In this document: one piece after another, positions 28,371 to 35,705 of the stretch
How positions within the stretch are numbered: position 1 is the first letter of the stretch
How the letters are laid out: each line of letters opens with the position of its first letter
Source: Bacteroidota bacterium
GTDB taxonomy: Bacteria > Bacteroidota > Bacteroidia > Chitinophagales > Chitinophagaceae
Assembly (NCBI GenBank): GCA_947476825.1
Contig: CANJRV010000011.1
Location: 1 to 46,528, forward strand
Reading direction: 5' to 3'
DNA: 46,528 bases
Made by a program: the position numbers and the translations under genes
Notes under the pieces: model-generated
Told to the model about the DNA's origin: nothing
The model's input: only the letters and a program-made list of their open reading frames with translations
Databases searched by the model: none

Positions 28371-28488
28371 GCATTCGTAGATAATGAAGGGAATAAGGAA
28401 GTGTATTTTTTTGTTGTCGAAGGGGGAAGTACACTTGAACTTTTGTGGCGTTGGCACCATTGATCAAGGAATCTTTATTCAGCATAAT

Positions 28489-28562
28489 CTCCGCTTTGTG
28501 TCCACTGCAGTAATCTTGTCTATCAATAATAAGTTAGTGAGGCATACTGCGGGTTACGTACA
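28489..28562. repeat. Palindromic repeat, family P, copy 3
   Basis: Same orientation as copy 2. The right arm GAGGCATACTGCGG (28539-28552) and the 16-base 3' end CTGCGGGTTACGTACA (28547-28562) are conserved. The left arm (from 28491) is more diverged, so pairing is weaker. Confidence 0.82.
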
Positions 28563-28581
28563 ACAGAGTTCGAGCAAATAC

Positions 28582-29199
28582 CTACAGCTTATTCAACAAT
28601 CCAATCAATTGATCCTTCTCTATTTTCTCATAAAATATTTTTTTGAGCTTATGCTGTTTGTTATAAATCATGATTTGCGGCATAATATAATTTGGCATAA
28701 AATGGTTTAGAATAAATTGTTGCTCAGCCGCGCAAACATGGAAATTCGGAAATTGTCCAGCGTTCGTATTCGTAATAAATGCACCAAGATCATTAAAGTT
28801 GCTAGTAAAAGTGACAAAGAAAATAGTCGTGTTTTGCAATGAGTCCATTTTGGAAACTACATCCTTTGCCGCATTGATACAATGATCGCAAGTAGGATTA
28901 AAAAGAGCAAATATGACGGACTGGTTTTTTGGAATATCTTTTTCGGTCAAGAAAATTTTGGCTGGCGTCACAAATTGAAAACTCGGTAATAAAGAATTGA
29001 TTTTCGCTTCATCATGTGTCTTTTGTCCTTCTGTGCCTGGCACTTGTTTAGGTGTATTGTGTTCAACGGCTTTGCTAGTTGTAACTTTTTTTGCTTTGCT
29101 AGTTGCTTTATGTTGTGCTTGAACGAAAGCTGGTGTCAATAGCAAAAAACAAACATAGATTAATTGTCTCGTTGTAAATCTGTTGCAATATGGTTTCAT
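28582..29199 (-). CDS. Exported thioredoxin-fold protein (CxxC)
   Basis: Protein of 205 residues with a signal peptide at about 1-28 (VCFLLLTPAFVQAQ) and a basic, low-complexity linker to about 65. A thioredoxin-like domain follows: VIFALFNPTCDHCINAAKDV contains the redox CDHC motif near residue 104, and a cis-proline-type segment, NYIMPQIMIYN, lies near 170. It probably acts in the periplasm on thiol-disulfide exchange; the partner is unknown. It is related in outline to TlpA/redoxin-type proteins of Bacteroidota. It is a single gene, convergent with the VWA-like gene and divergent from the GxxExxY block. The ATG at 29199 gives a normal signal peptide. Confidence 0.83.
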   Translation of the reverse strand: MKPYCNRFTTRQLIYVCFLLLTPAFVQAQHKATSKAKKVTTSKAVEHNTPKQVPGTEGQKTHDEAKINSLLPSFQFVTPAKIFLTEKDIPKNQSVIFALFNPTCDHCINAAKDVVSKMDSLQNTTIFFVTFTSNFNDLGAFITNTNAGQFPNFHVCAAEQQFILNHFMPNYIMPQIMIYNKQHKLKKIFYEKIEKDQLIGLLNKL

Positions 29200-29485
29200 T
29201 TGTAAGTCTTGTTTTTTATTGTTTTATTTTATACAAACACGAAAAGTGTTGTTTTAAAATGGAATGCCGAAGATAAAAAACAAAATCGATTTGTGTGAAA
29301 TGGATGATTGTTTCTTTCTCGATTCTAACGAGAATTTTGAGGAGTGGTATTGTGGGATGGCAACTTGTGTTTTTTAAAATATGTATTCATAACTAAAACT
29401 GCAAACGAATTTATTTTAGCCTATGATTATTTAAATAATTTCAATAGATTTGGTTTTGGAAATCTATTGTTGTGAATGAATGTTA
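29200..29485. other. Intergenic DNA with one hairpin
   Basis: Gene-free AT-rich stretch. The only clear structure is a perfect 10-bp inverted repeat (29442-29451 with 29460-29469, 8-base loop) about 17 bases before the first copy of the GxxExxY-associated repeat. Confidence 0.6.
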
Positions 29486-29607
29486 GAATCACGGATAAGG
29501 ATGATTACACGGATGCCACGGATAAAACGGCGCTTTAAAGGACTTCGGTGATGAAACTTTATTTTGTCCCATCTGTGCCATCTTCTTTATCCTTCTCATC
29601 CGTGATT
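29486..29607. repeat. GxxExxY-associated palindromic unit, copy A
   Basis: Left arm GAATCACGGATAAGGATGAT... and an inversely related right arm ending ...CTCATCCGTGATT enclose a short core with CGGCGCTTTAAAGGACTTC. The outer AATCACGGAT/ATCCGTGATT termini are perfect inverted repeats. Units B (30122-30248) and C (30374-30500) share the whole layout. Confidence 0.88.
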
Positions 29608-29631
29608 TAGACCAATTTTGAAAGCAGGTTA

Positions 29632-30121
29632 GAGTCATAGATGAAGACGATTGAATGGATTGCAGAGATTTACATGTTAAAATGAAATAAAGAAAAATGG
29701 AATTAAAGTATAAGGAAATAACAGAAAAAATAATTGGTGCATCTTTTGAAGTACATAACTTTTTAGGGAATGGATTTCAGGAAGTCATTTATCAACGTGC
29801 ACTGGCTTATGAAATGAGGGAAAATGGTTTGTCTTTTGCGAGAGAACTAGAGCAACCTATTTTTTATAAAGAACTAGAAGAACCTATTGGGACGAGGCGA
29901 GCTGATTTTTTAGTGGAAGGTAAAGTATTAGTAGAGTTGAAGGCGGTTCTCATTTTAGAAGAAGTACATGTTGCACAATTACTCAATTATTTAAGAGTCT
30001 ATAAAATAGAAATAGGATTATTAATTAATTTCGGAAGTAAAAAATTAAGCTTTAAGCGGCTCGCATTGTGATCGAGTAATTTCATATGTGACATCTTCTT
30101 TATGCTCTTCATCCGTAATTA
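29632..30121. other. Putative composite element: left arm - GxxExxY gene - right arm
   Basis: A diverged left arm (29632-29670; 26 of 39 positions equal to the left arm of copy B) precedes the GxxExxY gene. A right arm (about 30084-30121; 30 of 34 positions equal to the common right arm) follows directly after its stop. The gene therefore takes the place of the short core found in units A, B and C. This is consistent with a full-length form whose gene-less relatives lie on both sides. Mobility is inference; no target-site duplication was found by eye. Confidence 0.5.
29697..30071 (+). CDS. GxxExxY protein (PD-(D/E)XK nuclease-like)
   Basis: Small protein of 124 residues in the GxxExxY family, which is related to PD-(D/E)XK nucleases but has no established function. 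The naming motif is GFQEVIY (Gly26, Glu29, Tyr32). The nuclease-type signature is RRADFLVEGKVLVELKAV, with Asp70, Glu80 and Lys82 as the candidate metal-binding and catalytic residues; Glu18 in SFEVH is also conserved in position. All key residues are present, so the gene looks intact. It is flanked on both sides by arms of an inverted repeat whose gene-less copies lie next to it. No methyltransferase or other partner gene is adjacent, which argues against an ordinary restriction system. Confidence 0.9.
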   Translation: MELKYKEITEKIIGASFEVHNFLGNGFQEVIYQRALAYEMRENGLSFARELEQPIFYKELEEPIGTRRADFLVEGKVLVELKAVLILEEVHVAQLLNYLRVYKIEIGLLINFGSKKLSFKRLAL

Positions 30122-30248
30122 GAATCACGGATAGTGATGATTACACGGATTGCACGGATAATACAGCGCCTTAAAGGACTTCAATGTTGAAACTTTTTTT
30201 TGTCCCATCTGTGTCATCTTCTTCATCCTCTTCATCTGTGATTCAGAC
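30122..30248. repeat. GxxExxY-associated palindromic unit, copy B
   Basis: 127-base unit with left arm GAATCACGGATAGTGATGAT..., core ACAGCGCCTTAAAGGACTTC and right arm ending TTCATCTGTGATTCAGAC. By eye it differs from copy C at a single base, so one is a recent duplicate of the other. Confidence 0.93.
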
Positions 30249-30364
30249 AAAATTATTTAGCACCATCTGTGCCATCTTCCTTATCCTCTTCATCTGTGAT
30301 TCAGACAAAATTATTTAGCACCATCTGTGCCATCTTCTTTATCCTCTTCATCTGTGATTCAGAC
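30249..30364. repeat. Two tandem 58-bp right-arm units
   Basis: Units 30249-30306 and 30307-30364 differ by one base. Each is AAAATTATTTAGCACC followed by the right arm (CATCTGTGCCATCTTC...TGTGATTCAGAC), without any left arm. Confidence 0.93.
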
Positions 30365-30373
30365 AATGAGTTG

Positions 30374-30500
30374 GAATCACGGATAGTGATGATTACACGG
30401 ATTGCACGGATAATACAGCGCCTTAAAGGACTTCAATGTTGAAGCTTTTTTTTGTCCCATCTGTGTCATCTTCTTCATCCTCTTCATCTGTGATTCAGAC
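30374..30500. repeat. GxxExxY-associated palindromic unit, copy C
   Basis: 127-base unit almost identical to copy B and exactly 252 bases downstream of it. The duplicated segment therefore included copy B, the two 58-bp units and a 9-base spacer. Confidence 0.93.
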
Positions 30501-30665
30501 AACTTTATTTATCCCCATCTGTGTCATCTTCTTTATCCTCTTCATCTGTGATTCAGACAAAATTACTTAGCACCATCTGTGCCATCTTCTTTATCCGTGA
30601 TTCGGACAACTTCATTTGCTCTCATCCGTGCCATCTTCTTTATCTTCATCATCCGTGTTTCAGAC
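30501..30665. repeat. Three further right-arm units
   Basis: A 58-base unit (30501-30558), a shortened unit (30559-30607) and a more diverged 58-base unit (30608-30665). Each ends in a form of GTGATTCAGAC. The array stops about 30 bases before the end of the DUF423 gene. Confidence 0.85.
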
Positions 30666-30697
30666 AAAGAGTGATTCGAACAAATCATTCCCCAAAC

Positions 30698-31084
30698 CTA
30701 ATGTTTTCGATACGCAGAGTACAACACTAAAAACCAAGCCAATATAAAACACACACCGCCAATTGGTGTCAAAATACCTAAGCCTGTTGCGCCAATTTGC
30801 CCTTGACTTTTGAGGTAACAAAGGGCATAGATAGATCCTGAAAATAAAAGAATGCCACAGGTAAAAAGGAGATAAATCCATTTTTGTAAAATCGTATTTT
30901 CTTTCATATACGTACCAATAAATAACAAAGCAAAGCTGTGGTACATTTGATATCGTACACCAGTTTCAAAACTGGAAAGCACATCCGGGGCGAAAATTGT
31001 TTTTAAATAATGTGCACCAAAGGCACCGAATATAACACCGAGCATCGCAAATAGAGCGGCGGTGAAAATGGAAATTTTAGACAT
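30698..31084 (-). CDS. DUF423 family membrane protein
   Basis: Small inner-membrane protein of 128 residues with four hydrophobic segments, related to YgdD of enterobacteria and TMEM256 of animals; its function is unknown. The family pattern is clear: ALFAMLGVIFGAFGAHYLK at the N-terminus, FETGVRYQMYHSFALL near residue 42, ILLFSGSIYAL near 77, and LTPIGGVCFILAW near 105. Its start overlaps the end of the shikimate kinase gene by 8 bases, so the two are co-transcribed. There is no sign of a functional link between them. Confidence 0.9.
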   Translation of the reverse strand: MSKISIFTAALFAMLGVIFGAFGAHYLKTIFAPDVLSSFETGVRYQMYHSFALLFIGTYMKENTILQKWIYLLFTCGILLFSGSIYALCYLKSQGQIGATGLGILTPIGGVCFILAWFLVLYSAYRKH

Positions 31085-31586
31085 AGCTATTTATTTTGTT
31101 TGCAAAAGTAATTTCATCTATGCACTCCATATCGATTATTTCTGTTGCTTGTTTATAAATGGCTTCTCGAGTTGCAAATAGGATTTTGAGTTCTTGTGTG
31201 AAATTGTCTGGTGCTATAGTTTTTAGCAAAGGGCGTGTTTCTTTTTTCAATAATAATCGTTCTTCTAAAATAGAAAATGGGACTTGTAAATAAAATACAG
31301 TTCCCATTGTTTTCATCCATTCCATATTGTCTGCAAAGCAAGGTGTGCCGCCTCCACAAGCCAATATCATGTTTGGCTTATGGATTGTCAAGCTATGCAA
31401 ATATTCTTGTTCAATTTGTCTAAAATAGGATTCGCCCTTCTCTTCAAATAAGCTTGCAATACTGCATTGCTCTTTGCTTTCTATCCATTCGTCCAAATCA
31501 AATGATGGAATACCTGTAGCAATGGATAATTTCTTTGCCCAAAAACTTTTGCCACAACCCATAAATCCTGTAAGGAAAAAACGCAT
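31077..31586 (-). CDS. aroK: Shikimate kinase
   Basis: Cytosolic NMP-kinase-type enzyme of 169 residues. It phosphorylates shikimate to shikimate 3-phosphate in the chorismate pathway. Seen: Walker A GFMGCGKSFWAKKL near residue 7, the shikimate and Mg2+ site FDLDEWIESKE near 29, the Arg in SYFRQIEQ near 53, the GGGTPCF motif near 76 and the lid with RLLLKKETRPLL near 108. The C-terminal half is as expected for the family. The start is the ATG at 31586. It is divergent from the rRNA methyltransferase gene with only 51 bases between; no good TAnnTTTG element is seen there for either gene. Confidence 0.94.
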   Translation of the reverse strand: MRFFLTGFMGCGKSFWAKKLSIATGIPSFDLDEWIESKEQCSIASLFEEKGESYFRQIEQEYLHSLTIHKPNMILACGGGTPCFADNMEWMKTMGTVFYLQVPFSILEERLLLKKETRPLLKTIAPDNFTQELKILFATREAIYKQATEIIDMECIDEITFANKINSYV

Positions 31587-31637
31587 CTTTGTCTGATTAT
31601 TTCGACTAAAATAGTACTTACCCTTAAAACTACCTAA

Positions 31638-32996
31638 TTGGCATTTAATATACCGCCCGAATTACTGCAAACTATTCCTTTATCAGATTCTTTTGATGAA
31701 TCTGCTTTTTTACTTGCCCAACAGCAAGAGCCTATCACTTCTATTCGTTTGAACCCAAAGAAATATTCGCCCATTTTTCAACAAGAAGAAAATGTGCCTT
31801 GGAGTATGTATGGCAAGTATTTGCGCGAACGTCCTGTTTTTACAGCTGACCCATTATTGCATGCTGGTTGCTATTATGTACAAGAAGCTTCTTCTATGTT
31901 TTTGGAATATGCATTGAAACAATGTGTTGACTTTTCGCAAACGCAAATTGCCTTGGATTTATGTGGCGCACCCGGTGGAAAAAGTACTTTGTTGGCTTCT
32001 TTATTATCCGAAGAATCTTTGTTGATATCCAATGAAGTGATTCAAAACAGAGCTACCATTTTAAATGAAAATATTTGCAAATGGGGTTACCAAAATACCT
32101 GGGTCAGTAACAGTGATCCCAAACATTTTGCAGCTTTAAAAAATGAGTTTACTATCTTACTGATGGATGCACCATGCTCGGGTTCAGGACTTTTTAGAAA
32201 ATTGCCCAACTATTGCCACGATTGGAATATGGATAATGTCAACCTCTGCGCACAGCGTCAGAAGCGCATTCTACATGATAGTTATGATTGTTTGGCACAG
32301 GATGGCATATTGGTTTATATGACTTGTTCTTTTAGTCAACAAGAAAATGAAGATATAGTGGATTATATTTTAGACTCCATGGCAGTAGAATCCATTGCCT
32401 TTTCTTTGCCTGAAAATTGGGGAATTACCGAAACGATTAGTGAGGAGCAAAAAGGATACGGTTATCGTTTTTACCCTCATTTATTACAAGGTGAAGGCTT
32501 CTTTATAGCTTGTTTCAAAAAGTTGGATGGACAAAAAGTGGAACCGAAATTACCTGCTAAAAAGTTCAAACTTAAGCATCAGTCGATTGCGGAATTTGTA
32601 GATGTCGATAAAGGAATGGTGGTAGAACAGCAAGATAATTTATTGTTTATTAAAGAAGAACATATTGCCTATATGCAAGCTTTTTCGAACCATATTAAAT
32701 TAATTAAAAAAGGAATCCGATTGGGTAAGGTGATTCGAAATGAGCTTTTGCCAGATCATGAATTGGCATTATTTGTAGGCAATAATTTTCAAGCGAATAT
32801 AATGCAGGTGAACAAAGAAGAAGCGATTGCTTATTTGAAAAAGGAGAATATTATTTTTCCGGAAATTCCTAAAGGATGGGCATTGGTGCAGTATGAAGGC
32901 ATTGCATTGGGATGGATAAAAAATATTGGAAGTCGCATGAATAATTACTATCCCGCGAACTATCGGATTTTAAATCAAAACATTTTGCCCTCTTGA
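31638..32996 (+). CDS. RsmF-like rRNA (cytosine-5) methyltransferase
   Basis: SAM-dependent RNA m5C methyltransferase of the RsmB/RsmF/NSUN family, 452 residues. The N-terminal part precedes the catalytic Rossmann domain. Motif I is ALDLCGAPGGKSTLL near residue 105, motif IV is LLMDAPCSGSG near 178 with the release cysteine, and motif VI is YMTCSFSQQENE near 229 with the nucleophilic cysteine. The C-terminal region ending GWALVQYEGIALGWIKNIG... resembles the RsmF C-terminal and RNA-binding extension. The likely target is a single cytosine in 16S rRNA. The start is a TTG at 31638 because no ATG lies in frame before the conserved part. The LysM protein gene follows after 32 bases. Confidence 0.9.
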   Translation: MAFNIPPELLQTIPLSDSFDESAFLLAQQQEPITSIRLNPKKYSPIFQQEENVPWSMYGKYLRERPVFTADPLLHAGCYYVQEASSMFLEYALKQCVDFSQTQIALDLCGAPGGKSTLLASLLSEESLLISNEVIQNRATILNENICKWGYQNTWVSNSDPKHFAALKNEFTILLMDAPCSGSGLFRKLPNYCHDWNMDNVNLCAQRQKRILHDSYDCLAQDGILVYMTCSFSQQENEDIVDYILDSMAVESIAFSLPENWGITETISEEQKGYGYRFYPHLLQGEGFFIACFKKLDGQKVEPKLPAKKFKLKHQSIAEFVDVDKGMVVEQQDNLLFIKEEHIAYMQAFSNHIKLIKKGIRLGKVIRNELLPDHELALFVGNNFQANIMQVNKEEAIAYLKKENIIFPEIPKGWALVQYEGIALGWIKNIGSRMNNYYPANYRILNQNILPS

Positions 32997-33014
32997 TAAA
33001 AAACAGCAAATTTG
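32984..33014 (+). promoter_or_regulatory. Candidate promoter of the LysM protein gene
   Basis: TTTG at 32984-32987, a 19-base spacer, then CAAATTTG at 33007-33014 (one mismatch to TAnnTTTG). It overlaps the end of the methyltransferase gene, so the LysM gene may be transcribed both separately and by read-through. Confidence 0.5.
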
Positions 33015-33028
33015 CATGTATATAGTTC

Positions 33029-34594
33029 ATGAAATCGCTTCTCCTTTTCTTCTTGTTTTTTCTATTTTTTGCTCAGGCAGGAAATGCTAAAAGGATAGCG
33101 CATGTTAAAAATCAAACCCCATATATTATCCACTCCGTAAGCAATGGAGAATCGATTGTGCAACTTGCTGGTTTATATGGATTGAAGCCAGAAATACTCG
33201 CGCAGTTTAATGGCATACCTTCGTATACTGTATTAAAGGTTGGGCAGATGATAGATATTCCTCTAATGGCGAATAATTTTATTGTAGAGGACAAGGCATA
33301 CGGAAATAGTGACTTTGAGCCAGTTTATTATGAGGCACAGGATGGCGACAATAAACGAAAAATTTGTTCGCAATTTCATATAGAAGAAAATAGTTTTGTT
33401 AAATGGAATGATTTCTCAGCTGAGAGTAATTTCTCATTACCTGAAGAGGTGATTATCGGTTGGCTAAAAATATCTAAAGTGTACTTGATTTCAGAAAATG
33501 TAGTTTTGTATAAAGGGGCGCCAAAAAAGGAACTAGAGAATCGAATGAAAATTAAAGATCCCATCGATCAAAAAACACTAATCGATACGAATATTGCTAC
33601 TGAAGAATTAGTGCAGCAAGAGCCTGAAAAAATTGGGACGCAAGTACCTGAAGAAATCCTTAAACCAGAGCTTGTGAAAGATCCATCTGAAGTTAGGATT
33701 ACGCCTGTTTATGCCAACCATAATAAATCGAACATACCCAAGTCTAGCGAGGGGGAAATGCAAATCAATTTCGCAGAGAGTGCGGTTCCAGTAGAAAAAG
33801 AAACAACTAAAAAATCAAGGAACCGTATTTCTTTCAGACATAAACACAAGGCGAATGTAATGGATTCGTCGTTTCAAAACATAGGGCTAACGCCATTGCA
33901 CGATACCACAGATATAGATTCTCTCTTAGAGTCGAAGGGTACAACCGAACAGGATTTTATTAATTCATTTAAAAACATAAAGCTGGAATATGATACAGTG
34001 TTTGCAGAAGATGAAACGCCAGTAGAAAACAAAGTAGAAGAAACAAAAGAGGCGCAAATTCCAATAACACAAACGGAAAATATAGCACAAGTCAAGGATG
34101 CCATAAAGCTTAAACCAAGAGGATTAAAGAAATTAGTTCAGTACACAAAACATTTATTTTCTTCTGATGGTAATTCGGCAAAAGCAACTAAAAAGGTTGT
34201 CTCGAAAAGTAGAATTCCTAAACTAAATGATCTTGTTCCAGAACCTGTTCGCCCAGAAAAAGCAGCGCCAATTTTAACCGCCAAGTCTGTCGAAGAGCCA
34301 GTTGTAATGAAGGAAAAGGAACCACTCATTTTTACAAATGTGGTTACCGGAAAAGCATCTGTTTTTTTTGCAGGACCTTCGGAAGGGAAGTTTTATGCAT
34401 TAACAAATATTGCATTGCCTGGCCAAATGATAAAAATAACCAATATAGAAAATGGGGCTTCCATATTGGCGGAGGTATTGGATAAGATTCCACCAACTGA
34501 TTTGTCGAAAGGTTTAACCTTTAAATTAAGTGACAATGTCAAAATACCTTTGAAACAAAAAAACAATTCCTTTCAAGTGTTGGTGAATTATTAA
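33029..34594 (+). CDS. Exported LysM-domain protein with RlpA-like C-terminus
   Basis: Envelope protein of 521 residues. A signal peptide (about 1-20, very Phe/Leu-rich) is followed by a LysM peptidoglycan-binding module (HSVSNGESIVQLAGLYGLKPEIL to about 80). A second LysM-like segment may cover about 95-150. A long acidic and lysine-rich linker (about 190-430) has low complexity. The C-terminal domain (about 435-521) has GKASVFFAGPSEGKFYAL and NIALPGQMIKITN, which resembles the double-psi beta-barrel of RlpA-type proteins as seen in bacteroidete LysM proteins. A role in peptidoglycan or envelope maintenance is inferred; no catalytic residues were identified. Confidence 0.82.
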   Translation: MKSLLLFFLFFLFFAQAGNAKRIAHVKNQTPYIIHSVSNGESIVQLAGLYGLKPEILAQFNGIPSYTVLKVGQMIDIPLMANNFIVEDKAYGNSDFEPVYYEAQDGDNKRKICSQFHIEENSFVKWNDFSAESNFSLPEEVIIGWLKISKVYLISENVVLYKGAPKKELENRMKIKDPIDQKTLIDTNIATEELVQQEPEKIGTQVPEEILKPELVKDPSEVRITPVYANHNKSNIPKSSEGEMQINFAESAVPVEKETTKKSRNRISFRHKHKANVMDSSFQNIGLTPLHDTTDIDSLLESKGTTEQDFINSFKNIKLEYDTVFAEDETPVENKVEETKEAQIPITQTENIAQVKDAIKLKPRGLKKLVQYTKHLFSSDGNSAKATKKVVSKSRIPKLNDLVPEPVRPEKAAPILTAKSVEEPVVMKEKEPLIFTNVVTGKASVFFAGPSEGKFYALTNIALPGQMIKITNIENGASILAEVLDKIPPTDLSKGLTFKLSDNVKIPLKQKNNSFQVLVNY

Positions 34595-34634
34595 TCGCTT
34601 TATACTATTTTACACGCCTGCTTTATAAAATGAT

Positions 34635-35663
34635 ATGAAAATACTAGTTATTCGATTTTCTTCTATTGGGGATATAGTTTTGACCACGCCAATTATTCGT
34701 TGTCTTAAAAATCAAATTCCGAATGTAGAAGTACATTTTTTGACGAAACGGAAATTTGAAAATGTATTGCAGTTTAATCCTTACATCCATAAGATACATC
34801 TTATAGAAAATGACGCACAGCCCATCATGCTTGAACTATTGAAGGAGAAGTTTGATTATGTGATTGATCTACACAAGAATTTAAGAACAAAATATATAAA
34901 GGTTTTATTGCATCAGGCATTTAATAGTCAAGTTCAAACGAGGTCTTTCGATAAATTGAATATTCGAAAATGGCTGTTAACCAATTTGAAAATAAATTGG
35001 ATGCCAGATAAAAGTATCGTGGAAAGATATTTTGCTACAGTAAAAGAATTGGGCGTTACGAATGATGGGCAAGGGTTGGATTTTTTTGTGGGAGAGGCAA
35101 ATGAAATAAAGAAGGATGATATTCCAATGAGTCATATGCTTGGCTTTGTAGCCTGTGTTATTGGCGGTCAACATGAAACTAAAAAAATGCCTGTGGCGAT
35201 GTGGCAGACATTTTGTAAAGAGCTAGATTTTCCAATTATATTGCTTGGTGGGAAAGAAGATGCAGTAGCTGGGGAACAAATTAAAACAGTGGATGCAGTA
35301 AAAATATATAATGCTTGTGGTAAATTTTCATTCAATGAAAGTGCGGATATTGTAAGTAAATCGCGATTTGTCATTACGCACGATACAGGACTCATGCATG
35401 TTGCAGCGGCATTCAAAAAAGCAATTATTTCTATTTGGGGAAATACAGTTCCGGAATTTGGGATGTTTCCTTATTATGGATTTAATAATTTAAAAACCAA
35501 TGTAGCGCCTATGTCTTATTTGATTCAAAACAAAAAATTGCGCTGTAGACCATGTAGTAAAATTGGATATAAAAAATGCCCTAAAGGCCATTTTAATTGC
35601 ATGAATAAATTATCCATACAAGAAATACTCCTAGTTGCTAATCAATTGAAGAATAAAAAGTAA
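34635..35663 (+). CDS. Glycosyltransferase family 9 (heptosyltransferase-like)
   Basis: GT-B fold glycosyltransferase of 342 residues, similar to ADP-heptose:LPS heptosyltransferases. It would add a heptose or related sugar to the lipopolysaccharide core on the inner side of the inner membrane. Seen: N-terminal MKILVIRFSSIGDIVLTTP (typical IRxSxIGD motif), VIDLHKNLRTKY near 76, and the C-terminal donor-binding part FVITHDTGLMHVAAAFKKAIISIWG near 244. A cysteine-rich tail (CRPCSKIGYKKCPKGHFNC near 298) is common in this branch and may bind metal. It follows the LysM gene after 40 bases in the same direction. The donor sugar cannot be told. Confidence 0.88.
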   Translation: MKILVIRFSSIGDIVLTTPIIRCLKNQIPNVEVHFLTKRKFENVLQFNPYIHKIHLIENDAQPIMLELLKEKFDYVIDLHKNLRTKYIKVLLHQAFNSQVQTRSFDKLNIRKWLLTNLKINWMPDKSIVERYFATVKELGVTNDGQGLDFFVGEANEIKKDDIPMSHMLGFVACVIGGQHETKKMPVAMWQTFCKELDFPIILLGGKEDAVAGEQIKTVDAVKIYNACGKFSFNESADIVSKSRFVITHDTGLMHVAAAFKKAIISIWGNTVPEFGMFPYYGFNNLKTNVAPMSYLIQNKKLRCRPCSKIGYKKCPKGHFNCMNKLSIQEILLVANQLKNKK

Positions 35664-35705
35664 TTAAGTAGTCGTGTGAATAGACAAAATAAAATGCATA
35701 GCGAA

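Larger units (their letters stand above)
28184..28581. other. Convergent intergenic region rich in repeats
   Basis: Region of about 400 bases between the convergent VWA-like and thioredoxin-like genes. It starts with short purine-rich direct repeats (GTAGTGAG, AGTCGTAAG types) that include one exact copy of the 16-mer found beside metK. Two copies of palindromic repeat family P follow. I see no gene; the open frame at 28384-28710 overlaps the end of the thioredoxin-like gene and has no recognisable pattern. Confidence 0.7.

Noticed and set aside
28384-28710. Plus-strand open frame of 108 codons
   Set aside because: It runs through a palindromic repeat and antisense to the thioredoxin-like gene; no family pattern.
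29697-30071. GxxExxY gene as part of a restriction-modification system
   Set aside because: No methyltransferase or specificity gene is adjacent; neighbours are repeats and a DUF423 gene.
30122-30665. CRISPR array
   Set aside because: The units are 127 and 58 bases, with no short constant repeat alternating with unique spacers, and no cas genes are nearby.
30521-30730. Open frame in the right-arm repeats
   Set aside because: It reads through repeated DNA and overlaps the end of the DUF423 gene on the other strand; no protein pattern.
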